Assembly (NCBI RefSeq): GCF_024584805.1 | Contig: NZ_CP075715.1 | Coordinates: forward strand, 6,915,526-6,979,525 | DNA: 64,000 bases | Source: Streptomyces sp. FIT100 | GTDB taxonomy: Bacteria; Actinomycetota; Actinomycetes; Streptomycetales; Streptomycetaceae | Direction of reading: 5' to 3' | Shown: piece after piece, positions 34,049-41,999 of the stretch | How the letters are laid out: each line of letters opens with the position of its first letter | How positions within the stretch are numbered: position 1 is the first letter of the stretch | Made by a program: the position numbers and the translations under genes | The notes under the pieces: model-generated | Databases searched by the model: none | What the model saw: the letters and a program-made list of their open reading frames with translations, nothing else | What the model was told of the DNA's origin: nothing

Positions 34049-35850
34049 GCGTAGGCTCCCAGACGGTCGATGGCGGATTCGACGGCGTTCCACGCGGTCT
34101 GCCCGAGACCGCAGATCGAGGCGTCCCGCATGGCACGGCCCACCTCGCGGAGCAGGGCGATGTCATCGGCGGCCGCGGCGCCGGTGCGCTCGGCGATCCG
34201 GCGCAGCGCCTCCTCCTGGCGGACCGTGCCCACCCGGCACGGCACGCACTGGCCGCAGGACTCGTCACGGAAGAACTCGGCGATCCGCAGCAGGACGCGG
34301 GGCAGCGCCACACTGTCGTCCAGGACGAGCACCACCCCGGAGCCGAGCGTCGTCCCCGCGGCGCGGGTCCCCTCGAAGGTGAGCGGGATGTCCAGCTCGT
34401 CGGGGCGTACGAAACCGCCCGCGGCGCCGCCGAGCAGGATCGCCCTCAGCCGCTCCGGCGGTCCGGCGAGGCCGAGGAGTTCGCCGAGCGTCGCACCGAA
34501 CGGCAGCTCGTACACGCCGGGCCGCTCCACGCTGCCCGACACACAGAACAGCTTTGTCTCGGCGGCGGCGAAGGCCGCGGCGCCGCCCGTCAGGATCGGC
34601 AGGACATTGACGAGCGTCTCGACGTTGTTCGCGGCCGTCGGCTTGCCGAACAGGCCCTTCTCGACGGGGAAGGGCGGCTTGGAGCGCGGCTCGCCCCGAC
34701 GCCCCTCGATCGAGTTGAACAGTGCCGTCTCCTCGCCGCAGATGTAGGCGCCCGCGCCGCGCCGTATCTCGATGTCGAAGGCGTACCCCTGCCCGAGGAC
34801 GTCGTCGCCGAGCAGCCCGCGGGCGCGGGCCTGTCCGACGGCGTGCTCCAGCCGGTGCAGGGCGCGCGGGTACTCGCCGCGCAGATAGAGGTAGCCGCGG
34901 TGCGCGCCGACGGCGTACCCCGCGACGGTCATCGCCTCCACGAGGGCGTACGGATCGCCCTCCATGACCACCCGGTCCTTGAAGGTGCCCGGCTCCGACT
35001 CGTCGGCGTTGCACACGACGTAGTGCGGACCGTCCGGCTGCGCGGCCGTGGCCTGCCACTTGCGCCCCGTCGGGAACGCGGCTCCGCCCCGCCCGACCAG
35101 CCCGGCCTCGGTCACCTCCCTGATCACCCCGGCGGGTCCGAGCGCGAACGCCCGGCGCAGCGCGGCGTATCCGCCGTGCGCCCGGTACTCGTCCAGGCTG
35201 TACGGGTCGACGGCCCCGACCCGCCGCAGCAGCACAAGACCCTCCTCCCCGGCCTGCGGGACGGCGTGCGCGGCGCCGGGTTCGGCGGGCGCGTCGTGCG
35301 GGACGCGGGCGGCCTTCGCCACGGCCTCGGCGCGGGCAGGCGCGACGACGGCGTGGACCGGGGGCTCTCCCGCCCGTACCACCAGCGCCGCCGGGGCCCG
35401 TTCGCACAGGCCCAGACAGGGGCTCCGCTCGAACGGGACACCCGCCGCCTCCATCCCCGCGCACAGCCCCGCCGCGCCTCTCGCCCCGCACGCGAGGTCC
35501 GTGCAGACCTGGACGACCGTCGCGGGGCGCGGCCGCACCGAGAACATGGAGTAGAAGGTCGCGACCCCGTACGCCTCCGCGGGCGGCACGGTCAGCCGCC
35601 GGCACAGATAGGCCAGCGCCCCCTCGCTGATCCACCCCACCCGGTCGTTGACCGCGTGCAGCCCCGGCAGCAGCAGATCCCTCCGCTCACGCGCCGCGCG
35701 CCCGCCCCGCGCCCACCGCAGATCGGCGCTCGTGCGGTCGACGAAGCTGCCCGGGGCCGCTTCCCACGCGGACTCGGGCGGCCCGAGCAGCGCATCGACC
35801 GCCGCCCGCTCCTCGTCCGTCGGTTTGCTGTCGCCGAAACGCAGATCCAC
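34045..35850 (-). CDS. Fused NuoE-NuoF-type NADH-binding diaphorase subunit of formate dehydrogenase
   Basis: The 601 aa join two chains usually separate. Residues ~1-160 are the NuoE/thioredoxin-like 2Fe-2S domain with Cys116, 121, 145 and 149. Residues ~215-600 are NuoF: FMN/NAD-binding GRGGAAFPTGRKW and CNADESEPGTFKDR, RGAGAYICGEETAL, and the 4Fe-4S motif SCGQCVPCRVGT with a later Cys in ICGLGQTA. It would reduce NAD+ with electrons from formate. The GTG start at 35850 lies six bases after the stop of the catalytic gene. GAGGAA inside the upstream gene serves as ribosome site. Confidence 0.92.
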   Translation of the reverse strand: MDLRFGDSKPTDEERAAVDALLGPPESAWEAAPGSFVDRTSADLRWARGGRAARERRDLLLPGLHAVNDRVGWISEGALAYLCRRLTVPPAEAYGVATFYSMFSVRPRPATVVQVCTDLACGARGAAGLCAGMEAAGVPFERSPCLGLCERAPAALVVRAGEPPVHAVVAPARAEAVAKAARVPHDAPAEPGAAHAVPQAGEEGLVLLRRVGAVDPYSLDEYRAHGGYAALRRAFALGPAGVIREVTEAGLVGRGGAAFPTGRKWQATAAQPDGPHYVVCNADESEPGTFKDRVVMEGDPYALVEAMTVAGYAVGAHRGYLYLRGEYPRALHRLEHAVGQARARGLLGDDVLGQGYAFDIEIRRGAGAYICGEETALFNSIEGRRGEPRSKPPFPVEKGLFGKPTAANNVETLVNVLPILTGGAAAFAAAETKLFCVSGSVERPGVYELPFGATLGELLGLAGPPERLRAILLGGAAGGFVRPDELDIPLTFEGTRAAGTTLGSGVVLVLDDSVALPRVLLRIAEFFRDESCGQCVPCRVGTVRQEEALRRIAERTGAAAADDIALLREVGRAMRDASICGLGQTAWNAVESAIDRLGAYA

Positions 35851-35856
35851 GGTTCC

Positions 35857-37788
35857 TCAGCTCCCCACTCGCTGCTTCTCGATCCGGATCGCCGACGCCT
35901 TGAACTCCGCCGTCCCCGCGATCGGGCAGTTCGCCTCGATCGTCAGCGCGTTGGTGTCCACCTCGTCGGGGAAGTGCATCGTCATGAAGGCGAGCCCGGG
36001 CCGCAGCCCGGTGTCCACCCACACCGGTGCCACCACCGCCCCGCGCCGCGACACCACCCGGACCTGCTCGCCGACGACGACGCCGTACCGCTCCGCGTCC
36101 TCCGGGCACAGCTCCACGTACTCCCCGCGGCGCAGCGGCGAGGCGAAACTCCCGCTCTGCACCCCGGTGTTGTACGAGTCGAGCCGCCGGCCCGTCGTCA
36201 GCCGGATCGGGAACTCCTCGTCGGTCAGGTCCACCGGCGGATCGTGCTCGACGAGCCCGAACGGCGCGCGCCGCCCGCGCGCCGCCTCGTCCGTCTCCCA
36301 CAGCCGCGCGTGCAGGAAGCTCGACGGCAGCCGCTCCGTGTCGGGGCAGGGCCACTGCAGGCCCTGGTGCTCCTCCAGCCGGTCGTACGTCATCCCGGAG
36401 TGGTCGGGGGACAGGGCCCGCAGCTCGTTCCAGACCGCCTCGGCCCCGGTGAACTTCCAGTCGTGGCCGAGCCGCCCCGCCATGTCGCACAGGATGTCGA
36501 TGTCCTCGCGCGCCTCGCCCGGCGGGGTGACCGCGGCCCTTACCCGCTGCACCCGCCGCTCGCTGTTGGTGGTCGTGCCGTCGGTCTCCGCCCACGCGGC
36601 GGTCGCCGGCAGCACGACGTCCGCCATCTCCGCGGTCCTGGTCAGGAAGATGTCCTGGACGACGAGATGGTCGAGGGCGGCCAGGCGGCGCATCGCCTGC
36701 TCGCTGTCGGCCTCCGACTGGGCGGGGTTCTCGCCGATGCAGTAGACGGCCCGCAGTCCGCCCGCCTCCATCGCCTCGAACATCTCGGTGAGCGTCATCC
36801 CGTACCTCGGCTGGATCACCGTGTCCCAGGCGGTCTCGAACTTCGCCCGGTGCCCCGGGTCGAGGATGTCCTGGAAGCCGGGCAGCCGGTTGGGGATGGC
36901 GCCCATGTCGCCGCCGCCCTGCACGTTGTTCTGGCCGCGCAGCGGCTGCACCCCGGAGCCGAAGCGGCCCACGTGCCCGGTGAGCAGCGACAGGTTGATG
37001 AGCGCGCGGACGTTGTCGGTGCCGTTGTGGTGCTCGGTGATGCCCAGCGTCCAGCACAGCTGGGCCCGTTCGGCGCGGGCGTAGGCGTGGGCGAGGTCGC
37101 GGATCGCCGCGGCCGGCACACCGGTGACCTTCTGGGCGGCGGTGAGCGTCCAGGGCTCCACGAGCGCGGCGTACTCCTCGAAGCCGCTCGTGGCGCGCTC
37201 CACGAAGGCGCGGTTGACCAGGCCCGCGTGGATGATCTCGCGGCCGATGGCGTGGGCGAGGGGGATGTCGGTGCCGACGTTGATGCCGAGCCAGCTCTCG
37301 GCCCACTCGGCGGTGGAGGTGCGGCGCGGGTCGACGGCGTACATCCGCGCCCCGCTCCGTATCCCGCGCAGCACGTGCTGGAAGAAGATCGGGTGCGCGA
37401 AGCGGGCGTTGGAGCCCCACATCACGATCAGATCGGTGTGCTCGACCTCCTCGTAGGAGGACGTGCCGCCGCCGGAGCCGAAGACGGCCGACAGGCCCGC
37501 GACGCTCGGCGCGTGGCAGGTGCGGTTGCACGAGTCGACGTTGTTGGTGCCCATCACGACGCGGGTGAACTTCTGCGCCACGTAGTTCATCTCGTTCGTG
37601 GCGCGGGCGCAGGAGAGCATCGCGAACGCGTCGGGCCCGTGGTCCTCGCGCGCCCGGCGGAAGCCCTCCGCGGCGCGGTCCAGGGCCTCGTCCCAGCTCG
37701 CCCTGCGCAGCGGCCCGTCCCTGCCGTCCCGTACGAGCGGATGGGTGAGCCGGGTGTAGTTCTGCTTCGTACGGTCTCGCTTCCTCAC
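35857..37788 (-). CDS. Formate dehydrogenase molybdopterin catalytic subunit lacking its own Fe4S4 domain
   Basis: The 643 residues begin VRKRDRTKQNYTRLTHPLVR, the point where molybdopterin domain II normally follows the Fe4S4 domain; that domain is absent here. The active-site region NNVDSCNRTCHAPS supplies Cys91, the expected molybdenum ligand, and the catalytic-type His92. PLRGQNNVQGGGDMGA binds the pterin cofactor. The C-terminal dinucleotide-binding domain is intact (FPIRLTTGRRLDSYNTG; FMTMHFPDEVDTNALT). It would oxidise formate to CO2. GTG 37788 overlaps the upstream stop (GTGA), with GGAG eight bases before it. It must work with the Fe-S module at 33188-34048. Confidence 0.92.
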   Translation of the reverse strand: MRKRDRTKQNYTRLTHPLVRDGRDGPLRRASWDEALDRAAEGFRRAREDHGPDAFAMLSCARATNEMNYVAQKFTRVVMGTNNVDSCNRTCHAPSVAGLSAVFGSGGGTSSYEEVEHTDLIVMWGSNARFAHPIFFQHVLRGIRSGARMYAVDPRRTSTAEWAESWLGINVGTDIPLAHAIGREIIHAGLVNRAFVERATSGFEEYAALVEPWTLTAAQKVTGVPAAAIRDLAHAYARAERAQLCWTLGITEHHNGTDNVRALINLSLLTGHVGRFGSGVQPLRGQNNVQGGGDMGAIPNRLPGFQDILDPGHRAKFETAWDTVIQPRYGMTLTEMFEAMEAGGLRAVYCIGENPAQSEADSEQAMRRLAALDHLVVQDIFLTRTAEMADVVLPATAAWAETDGTTTNSERRVQRVRAAVTPPGEAREDIDILCDMAGRLGHDWKFTGAEAVWNELRALSPDHSGMTYDRLEEHQGLQWPCPDTERLPSSFLHARLWETDEAARGRRAPFGLVEHDPPVDLTDEEFPIRLTTGRRLDSYNTGVQSGSFASPLRRGEYVELCPEDAERYGVVVGEQVRVVSRRGAVVAPVWVDTGLRPGLAFMTMHFPDEVDTNALTIEANCPIAGTAEFKASAIRIEKQRVGS

Positions 37789-38756
37789 GCTGCGCTCCTC
37801 GTCGCCAGCAGATCCGAAATGGCCGCCACCGTGCGGAGCGTGGGCACCGGCACCCCGGTGGTCCCCGCGAGTTCCACCACGGCGGCGAGCAGTACGTCGA
37901 GCTCCAGGGGTTTGCCCTTCTCCAGGTCCTGGAGCGTGGAGGTGCGGTGGTCGCCCACCCGCTCGGCCCCGGCGAGGCGCCGCTCGACGGAGATGGCGGG
38001 GCGGCAGCCGAGCGCCGCGGCGACCTGGAGGGTCTCGGTCATCATCTGCTCGATGACCTCGCGGGTGGTGCGGTGCCGGCACATCTCGCGCATCGTCGCC
38101 CGGGTCAGCGCGCTGATCGGGTTGAAGGAGATGTTGCCGAGCAGCTTGATCCAGATGTCGTCGCGGAGTTCGGGCTCGACGGGGCACTTCAGGCCCCCGG
38201 CCCGCATGGCCTCGCTGAACTCCGAGCAGCGCGCGGACACGGAGCGGTCCGGCTCGCCGACCGAGAAGCGGGTGCCTTCGAGATGGCGGACGACGCCGGG
38301 CCCCGCCAGTTCGGTCGCCGCGTAGACCACGCAGCCGACGGCCCGCTCGGGCGGCAGGACGGCGCTGACCGTGCCGCCGGGGTCGACGCTCTCGATGCGC
38401 TGTCCGTCGTAGGGGCCGCCGTGGCGGTGGAAGTACCACCAGGGGATGCCGTTCTGGGCGGCGATGATCGTGGTGTGGTCCTCGAGGAGCGGCTCGACGA
38501 GCGGCCCGCACGCCGCGTACGAGTTGGCCTTCAGACCGAGGAAGACGTGGTCGACCGGGCCGACGTCGGCCGGCCGGTCGGTGGCGTTCACCCGCGCGGT
38601 GAAGTCGCCGCGCGGGCTGAGCACCCGGACGCCGTGCTGCCTCATGGCCGCCAGGTGGGGTCCACGGGCGATGAGATGGACGTCGGCACCGGCGCGGTCG
38701 AGCGCGGCTCCGACGTAGGCGCCGATCGCTCCGGCGCCGACGACTGCGACTTTCAC
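37785..38756 (-). CDS. Ketopantoate reductase-family oxidoreductase (ApbA/PanE-like)
   Basis: This 323-residue NADPH-dependent dehydrogenase begins with KVAVVGAGAIGAYVGAALDRAG, a Rossmann GxGxxG, and ends with the ApbA C-terminal helical domain containing LLGNISFNPISALTRATMREM (conserved Lys just before). Its family reduces 2-dehydropantoate to pantoate. Here it is the first gene of the formate dehydrogenase operon, with a 4-base overlap to the catalytic gene, so another 2-keto substrate is possible. GTG 38756 has GGAGAG about six bases upstream. The promoter region holds a site shared with the GntR gene at 40559. Confidence 0.82.
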   Translation of the reverse strand: MKVAVVGAGAIGAYVGAALDRAGADVHLIARGPHLAAMRQHGVRVLSPRGDFTARVNATDRPADVGPVDHVFLGLKANSYAACGPLVEPLLEDHTTIIAAQNGIPWWYFHRHGGPYDGQRIESVDPGGTVSAVLPPERAVGCVVYAATELAGPGVVRHLEGTRFSVGEPDRSVSARCSEFSEAMRAGGLKCPVEPELRDDIWIKLLGNISFNPISALTRATMREMCRHRTTREVIEQMMTETLQVAAALGCRPAISVERRLAGAERVGDHRTSTLQDLEKGKPLELDVLLAAVVELAGTTGVPVPTLRTVAAISDLLATRSAA

Positions 38757-38823
38757 GTGGGGCTCTCCGTCCGGTCGAGGGAACCGATAAACGGGGCTGA
38801 ACGGGCTGAACCTGTCGACGATA

Positions 38824-38836
38824 TATTGTCTACAGT
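38824..38836. promoter_or_regulatory. Predicted GntR (FCD-type) operator in the divergent promoter
   Basis: TATTGTCTACAGT is the reverse complement, with one base changed, of ACTGTAGACGATA in front of the GntR gene (40523-40535). It has the GT-N2-AC core expected for FadR-like regulators. It lies 68 bases before the ketopantoate reductase start and 118 bases before the VOC start. GTCGAC repeats flank it (38813-38818; 38848-38853). TATATT at 38822-38827 could be a plus-strand -10 box. Confidence 0.55.
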
Positions 38837-38953
38837 ATGGATTTGCCGTCGACAAGGCGTATGGCAGCGTGGAGCAGGAGAGCGCCTCGACAGCCCGCCG
38901 GCAGCGCGTCAGAGCCCGCCGGCGACCAGCCGACCGACCGACGGGAGCCAGTG

Positions 38954-39340
38954 ATGGCCGGCGAGATCTCCTTCTTCGAACTGGGCGTGGACGACGCGCA
39001 GAAGGCCCGCACCTTCTACGGCGGACTCTTCGGCTGGACCTTCGAGCCCGTCCCGCCGGGCAGCGGCTTCTCGATCACCACCCCGACCGTCCCCGGCGGA
39101 GTCCACGGCGCCGACGCCGAGGCGAGCCCGTACCTCTTCTTCAAGGTCGACGACCTCGACGCCGCGCTCGCCCGGGTCGTCGCCCTCGGCGGCGCGGTCG
39201 AGCCGGGCCCCGGCGGCGCCGACGAGGACCCCGGCACCGTCGCGCGCTTCGGGCGCTTCCGCTTCTGCCGCGACGACCAGGGCTCGCCCTTCGGCCTCCA
39301 CCAGCCGCCGGCCACCGCGGACGACAGGGGCGACAGGTAG
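38954..39340 (+). CDS. VOC-family (glyoxalase-like) protein
   Basis: This single-domain vicinal oxygen chelate protein (128 aa) opens ISFFELGVDDAQKARTFYGG and LFGWTFEPVPPG, the typical first strand and helix of the antibiotic-resistance/glyoxalase-like group. It closes with FRFCRDDQGSPFGLHQP. It has no transmembrane segment. ATG 38954 follows GGGAG by about eight bases. An ATG at 38837 is in frame and immediately follows the predicted operator, but it would add 39 low-quality residues. It shares its upstream region with the divergent formate dehydrogenase operon and is followed by a FabH-like gene. Confidence 0.82.
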   Translation: MAGEISFFELGVDDAQKARTFYGGLFGWTFEPVPPGSGFSITTPTVPGGVHGADAEASPYLFFKVDDLDAALARVVALGGAVEPGPGGADEDPGTVARFGRFRFCRDDQGSPFGLHQPPATADDRGDR

Positions 39341-39422
39341 GAGCCTCCAAGAGGGAGGGGGGATTCCTGTCGGTTCACCTGCCCTCGTACCGGTGGGTCG
39401 CTGACGAGACTGGGAGGCTCCT
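39339..39422. repeat. 10-bp inverted repeat enclosing the VOC-fabH gap
   Basis: AGGAGCCTCC (39339-39348) and its perfect complement (39413-39422) flank 64 bases between the VOC stop codon and the FabH-like gene. It could be a terminator base, an RNA structure or a relic of an inserted element. Confidence 0.45.
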
Positions 39423-39451
39423 GACGTCGACAACTACGGGGGTCCCCGGGT

Positions 39452-40504
39452 ATGACCGGCACACGCACCGGCACCGGCACGCGCACTGGCGCCGGCACGC
39501 GCACCGGCACGCGCACTGGCGCCGGCACGCGCACCGGCACGCGCACTGGCGCCGGCACGCGCACCGGCACACGCATCACCGGGCTCGGGCACTACCAGCC
39601 CGCCAAGGTGCTCACCAACGGCGACCTGGCGGCCGTGGTCGACACCAGCGACGAATGGATCACCAGCCGTGTCGGCATCAGGACCCGGCACATCGCCGGC
39701 CCCGACGAGCCGGTGGACGAACTGGCCGCCCACGCCGCCGCCAAGGCGCTTGCCGCGGCAGGACTCGCGCCCGCCGACATCGACCTCGTCCTGGTCGCCA
39801 CCTCCACCGCGGTGGACCGCTCCCCGAACACGGCCGCACGCGTCGCCGCCCGGCTCGGCATGGCCTCGCCCGCGACCATGGACCTCAACGTCGTCTGCGC
39901 CGGCTTCACCCACGCCCTCGCCACCGCCGACCACGCCGTGCGCGCCGGGTCGGCCGTGCGCGCCCTGGTGATCGGCGCCGACAAGATGTCCGAGATCACC
40001 GACTGGACCGACCGCACCACCTGCGTTCTCGTCGGGGACGGCGCGGGCGCCGCCGTCGTCGAGGCATGCGAGGAGCGGGACTCGGGCATCGGACCGGTGC
40101 TGTGGGGATCGCTCCCGCAGATGGGCCACGCGGTGCGGATCGAGGGGATGCCTCCGCGCTTCGCGCAGGAGGGCCAGAGCGTCTACCGCTGGGCCACCAC
40201 ACAGCTCCCGCCGATCGCCCGGGCGGTGTGCGAACGGGCCGGGATCGCCCCCGAGGAACTCGCCGCCGTCGTTCTGCACCAGGCGAACCTGCGGATCATC
40301 GAGCCCGTCGCCGAGCGCATCGGCGCGGTCAACGCGGTGGTCGCCCGCGATGTCGTCGAGTCCGGCAACACCTCCGCCGCCTCGATCCCGATGGCCCTGG
40401 CCAAGCTGGTGGAGCGCGGCGAGGTCGCCTCCGGCGCGCCGGCGCTGCTCTTCGGCTTCGGCGGCAATCTCTCCTACGCGGGTCAGGTGGTTCACTGCCC
40501 CTGA
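39452..40504 (+). CDS. Beta-ketoacyl-ACP synthase III (FabH-like) with repetitive N-terminus
   Basis: This thiolase-fold condensing enzyme has 350 aa and the complete Cys-His-Asn triad: Cys149 in LNVVCAGFTHAL, His276 in VVLHQANLRII and Asn306 in ESGNTSAAS. The conserved DEWITSRVGIRTRHI follows the first strand. FabH joins an acyl-CoA to malonyl-ACP, starting fatty acid or polyketide chains. Residues 1-41 are a threonine/glycine/arginine tract from three perfect 30-bp repeats. The enzyme proper begins at RITGLGHYQPAKVL. ATG 39452 is the assigned start; no usual ribosome site is evident. No ACP gene is adjacent, so a role in primary fatty acid synthesis is doubtful. Confidence 0.88.
   Translation: MTGTRTGTGTRTGAGTRTGTRTGAGTRTGTRTGAGTRTGTRITGLGHYQPAKVLTNGDLAAVVDTSDEWITSRVGIRTRHIAGPDEPVDELAAHAAAKALAAAGLAPADIDLVLVATSTAVDRSPNTAARVAARLGMASPATMDLNVVCAGFTHALATADHAVRAGSAVRALVIGADKMSEITDWTDRTTCVLVGDGAGAAVVEACEERDSGIGPVLWGSLPQMGHAVRIEGMPPRFAQEGQSVYRWATTQLPPIARAVCERAGIAPEELAAVVLHQANLRIIEPVAERIGAVNAVVARDVVESGNTSAASIPMALAKLVERGEVASGAPALLFGFGGNLSYAGQVVHCP
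39481..39570 (+). repeat. Three perfect 30-bp tandem repeats inside the FabH-like coding sequence
   Basis: Units at 39481-39510, 39511-39540 and 39541-39570 are identical, each starting GCGCACTGGCGCCGGCACGC. Each adds ten residues of a GAGTRTGTRT-type peptide. The length is a multiple of three, so copy-number change would keep the frame. Confidence 0.95.
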
Positions 40505-40522
40505 GGGGATTGTGCTCGGTAG

Positions 40523-40535
40523 ACTGTAGACGATA
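40523..40535. promoter_or_regulatory. Predicted autoregulatory GntR operator
   Basis: ACTGTAGACGATA matches the site at 38824-38836 (one difference, opposite strand). It lies between TTGTGC (40510-40515) and GATAGC (40532-40537), a possible -35/-10 pair, 24 bases before the GntR start. Binding there would block its own transcription. Confidence 0.55.
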
Positions 40536-40558
40536 GCCAATCGTCCGGAGGGGGCGCG

Positions 40559-41233
40559 ATGTTGTCCGCAGGGCTGCCGCAAGGATCCGTGCCCAGGCTG
40601 GAACGCCCGGGGCCTCTGCGCGAGCGTGTGTACGAGGCGCTGCTCGAGCTCATCACCACCCGGGCGCTGCGGCCCGGGCAGCATCTGGTCGAGAGCGAGC
40701 TCGCCGGCCACCTCGGGGTCTCCCGGCAGCCCGTGCGGGAAGCGCTGCAGCGGCTCAACACCGAGGGCTGGGTCGATCTGCGCCCCGCCCAGGGCGCGTT
40801 CGTCCACGAACCGACCGAGGAGGAGGCCGACCAGCTTCTCTCGGTCCGTACGCTCCTGGAGGCCGAGGCCGCCCGGCTGGCCGCGGCGAACTCCGGCTCG
40901 GCGGGCATCACGGCGCTCGAAGAGCTCTGCGCGCAGGGCGAGCAGGCCGTCGCCGACGACGACGTCGACCGCGCGGTCGCCACGAACGCCGCCTTCCACG
41001 CCAAGGTGATGGAGCTCGCAGGCAACCTCGTCCTGGCCGAGCTGGCGGGCCAGGTCGACCGGCGGGTGCGCTGGTACTACACCCCGGTCGCCCGGCAGCG
41101 CGGGAAGCAGTCGTGGATCGAGCACCGCCAGCTCATCGCGGCGATCTCGGCCCGGGACGAGCAGCGGGCGACGGAGATCATGCGCGCGCACACCGAGCAC
41201 ACGCGCAGGACGTACCACCAGCGCGAGAACTGA
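40559..41233 (+). CDS. GntR-family regulator, FadR/FCD subfamily
   Basis: The protein has 224 aa. Residues ~15-80 form the GntR winged helix-turn-helix: LRERVYEALLELITTRALRPG, then ESELAGHLGVSRQPVREALQRL. Residues ~90-215 are the all-helical FCD effector domain with metal-binding-type histidines (NAAFHAKVMELAGN, WIEHRQLIAAI). FCD regulators sense organic acids. ATG 40559 follows GGAGGGGG. Sites shared with the 38.8-kb promoter suggest it controls itself and the formate dehydrogenase/VOC genes. It is followed by a clear hairpin terminator. Confidence 0.92.
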   Translation: MLSAGLPQGSVPRLERPGPLRERVYEALLELITTRALRPGQHLVESELAGHLGVSRQPVREALQRLNTEGWVDLRPAQGAFVHEPTEEEADQLLSVRTLLEAEAARLAAANSGSAGITALEELCAQGEQAVADDDVDRAVATNAAFHAKVMELAGNLVLAELAGQVDRRVRWYYTPVARQRGKQSWIEHRQLIAAISARDEQRATEIMRAHTEHTRRTYHQREN

Positions 41234-41253
41234 CCGAAGGGGTTCCGCCCCGG

Positions 41254-41276
41254 CCCGGCGCCGTAAGGGTGCCGGG
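41254..41276 (+). terminator. Hairpin terminator after the GntR gene
   Basis: CCCGGCGCC (41254-41262) pairs with GGTGCCGGG (41268-41276), including one G-U pair, around a GTAAG loop. It lies 20 bases after the stop codon. Confidence 0.65.
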
Positions 41277-41665
41277 CGGGAACGCGGGGTCCCGTGTCCC
41301 CTGTCCCGGCCGCCGTCCAGGCGCCGTTCGCCGGGACGGCCCCTTCGAGCCCTGCCCTTCAGCCGCGCCGGACGGGCCGACGCCTCGGCCGTCGTTCGCC
41401 CGGGCGACTCCCCCGGGGGAGCCCTGAGGCTCCCGCGCCCCGCGCCTCGGAGACCCGAGGGGCCGGCGGACCAGGCCGCCGCCGGGCCTTGCCGGCAAGC
41501 GGCCGCGCCGAATGCGGGTTCCCACCCAGGACTTGCACGCAGCATGCGCAGAGAGGACGGGCCGGGACAGGCCGCGGAGTCCCGAATCACGGCCTCCCGC
41601 GGCGACGGGGCGCGGTCAGCCGTCCGGTGACCACGACCGGGCCCTGCGGGCCCGGGAGCTGCTCC

Positions 41666-41905
41666 CGGTCGTCGGGTCGCCGACGCTCCGTACGGACTCC
41701 CGCTCCGCCGCCTTGCGAGGGCACGTACCGGACACCACCCGGCCCGCCCTCCGGGCGGGCGACGCCGCTTCGAAGACACTCCCCGGTGTCGGCCCGCGGC
41801 CGGCTCCGCCCAGGGGGAACGGCGTGGGGGCAGCTCCAAGCGCGCGCTCCGGGGGGAGTGTGCCAGGGCGTCGCAGGGCGGACGGGACCTCGACGACACG
41901 ACCCG
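41666..41905. repeat. Composite of dispersed-element fragments (second subfamily)
   Basis: Bases 41666-41784 align in direct orientation with copy D at 24126-24300 (GTCGTCGGGTCG, CTCCGCCGCCTTGCGA, CGGCCCGCCCTCCGGGCG). Bases 41861-41903 match the opposite end of copy D on the reverse strand (complement of GGTCGTGTCGTCGAGGTCCC). ACACTCCCC at 41776-41784 and its complement at 41853-41861 face each other. The whole gap 41234-41999 has no convincing gene. Bases 41290-41570 look like unstructured GC-rich DNA. Confidence 0.6.
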
Positions 41906-41999
41906 CGGCCGCGGTCGCGCGCGCAGGGCGCGCCGGGGGCCCGGGGCGAGCCGCGGGCCGGAGGTGCGCCGCGGGCCGCCGCGGGCGCATCCTTTCCTT

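Noticed and set aside
38837-38953. Leaderless start of the VOC gene at ATG 38837
   Set aside because: The added 39 residues look non-native, and ATG 38954 has a good ribosome site and the family N-terminus.
39425-39430. GTCGAC before the FabH-like gene as a third GntR operator
   Set aside because: The hexamer is frequent in GC-rich coding DNA here and lacks the AT-rich flanks shared by the two better sites.
41234-41999. Hidden gene or tRNA in the 766-base gap
   Set aside because: No frame shows convincing coding sequence with a ribosome site and no cloverleaf could be drawn. Most of the right half is repeat fragments.
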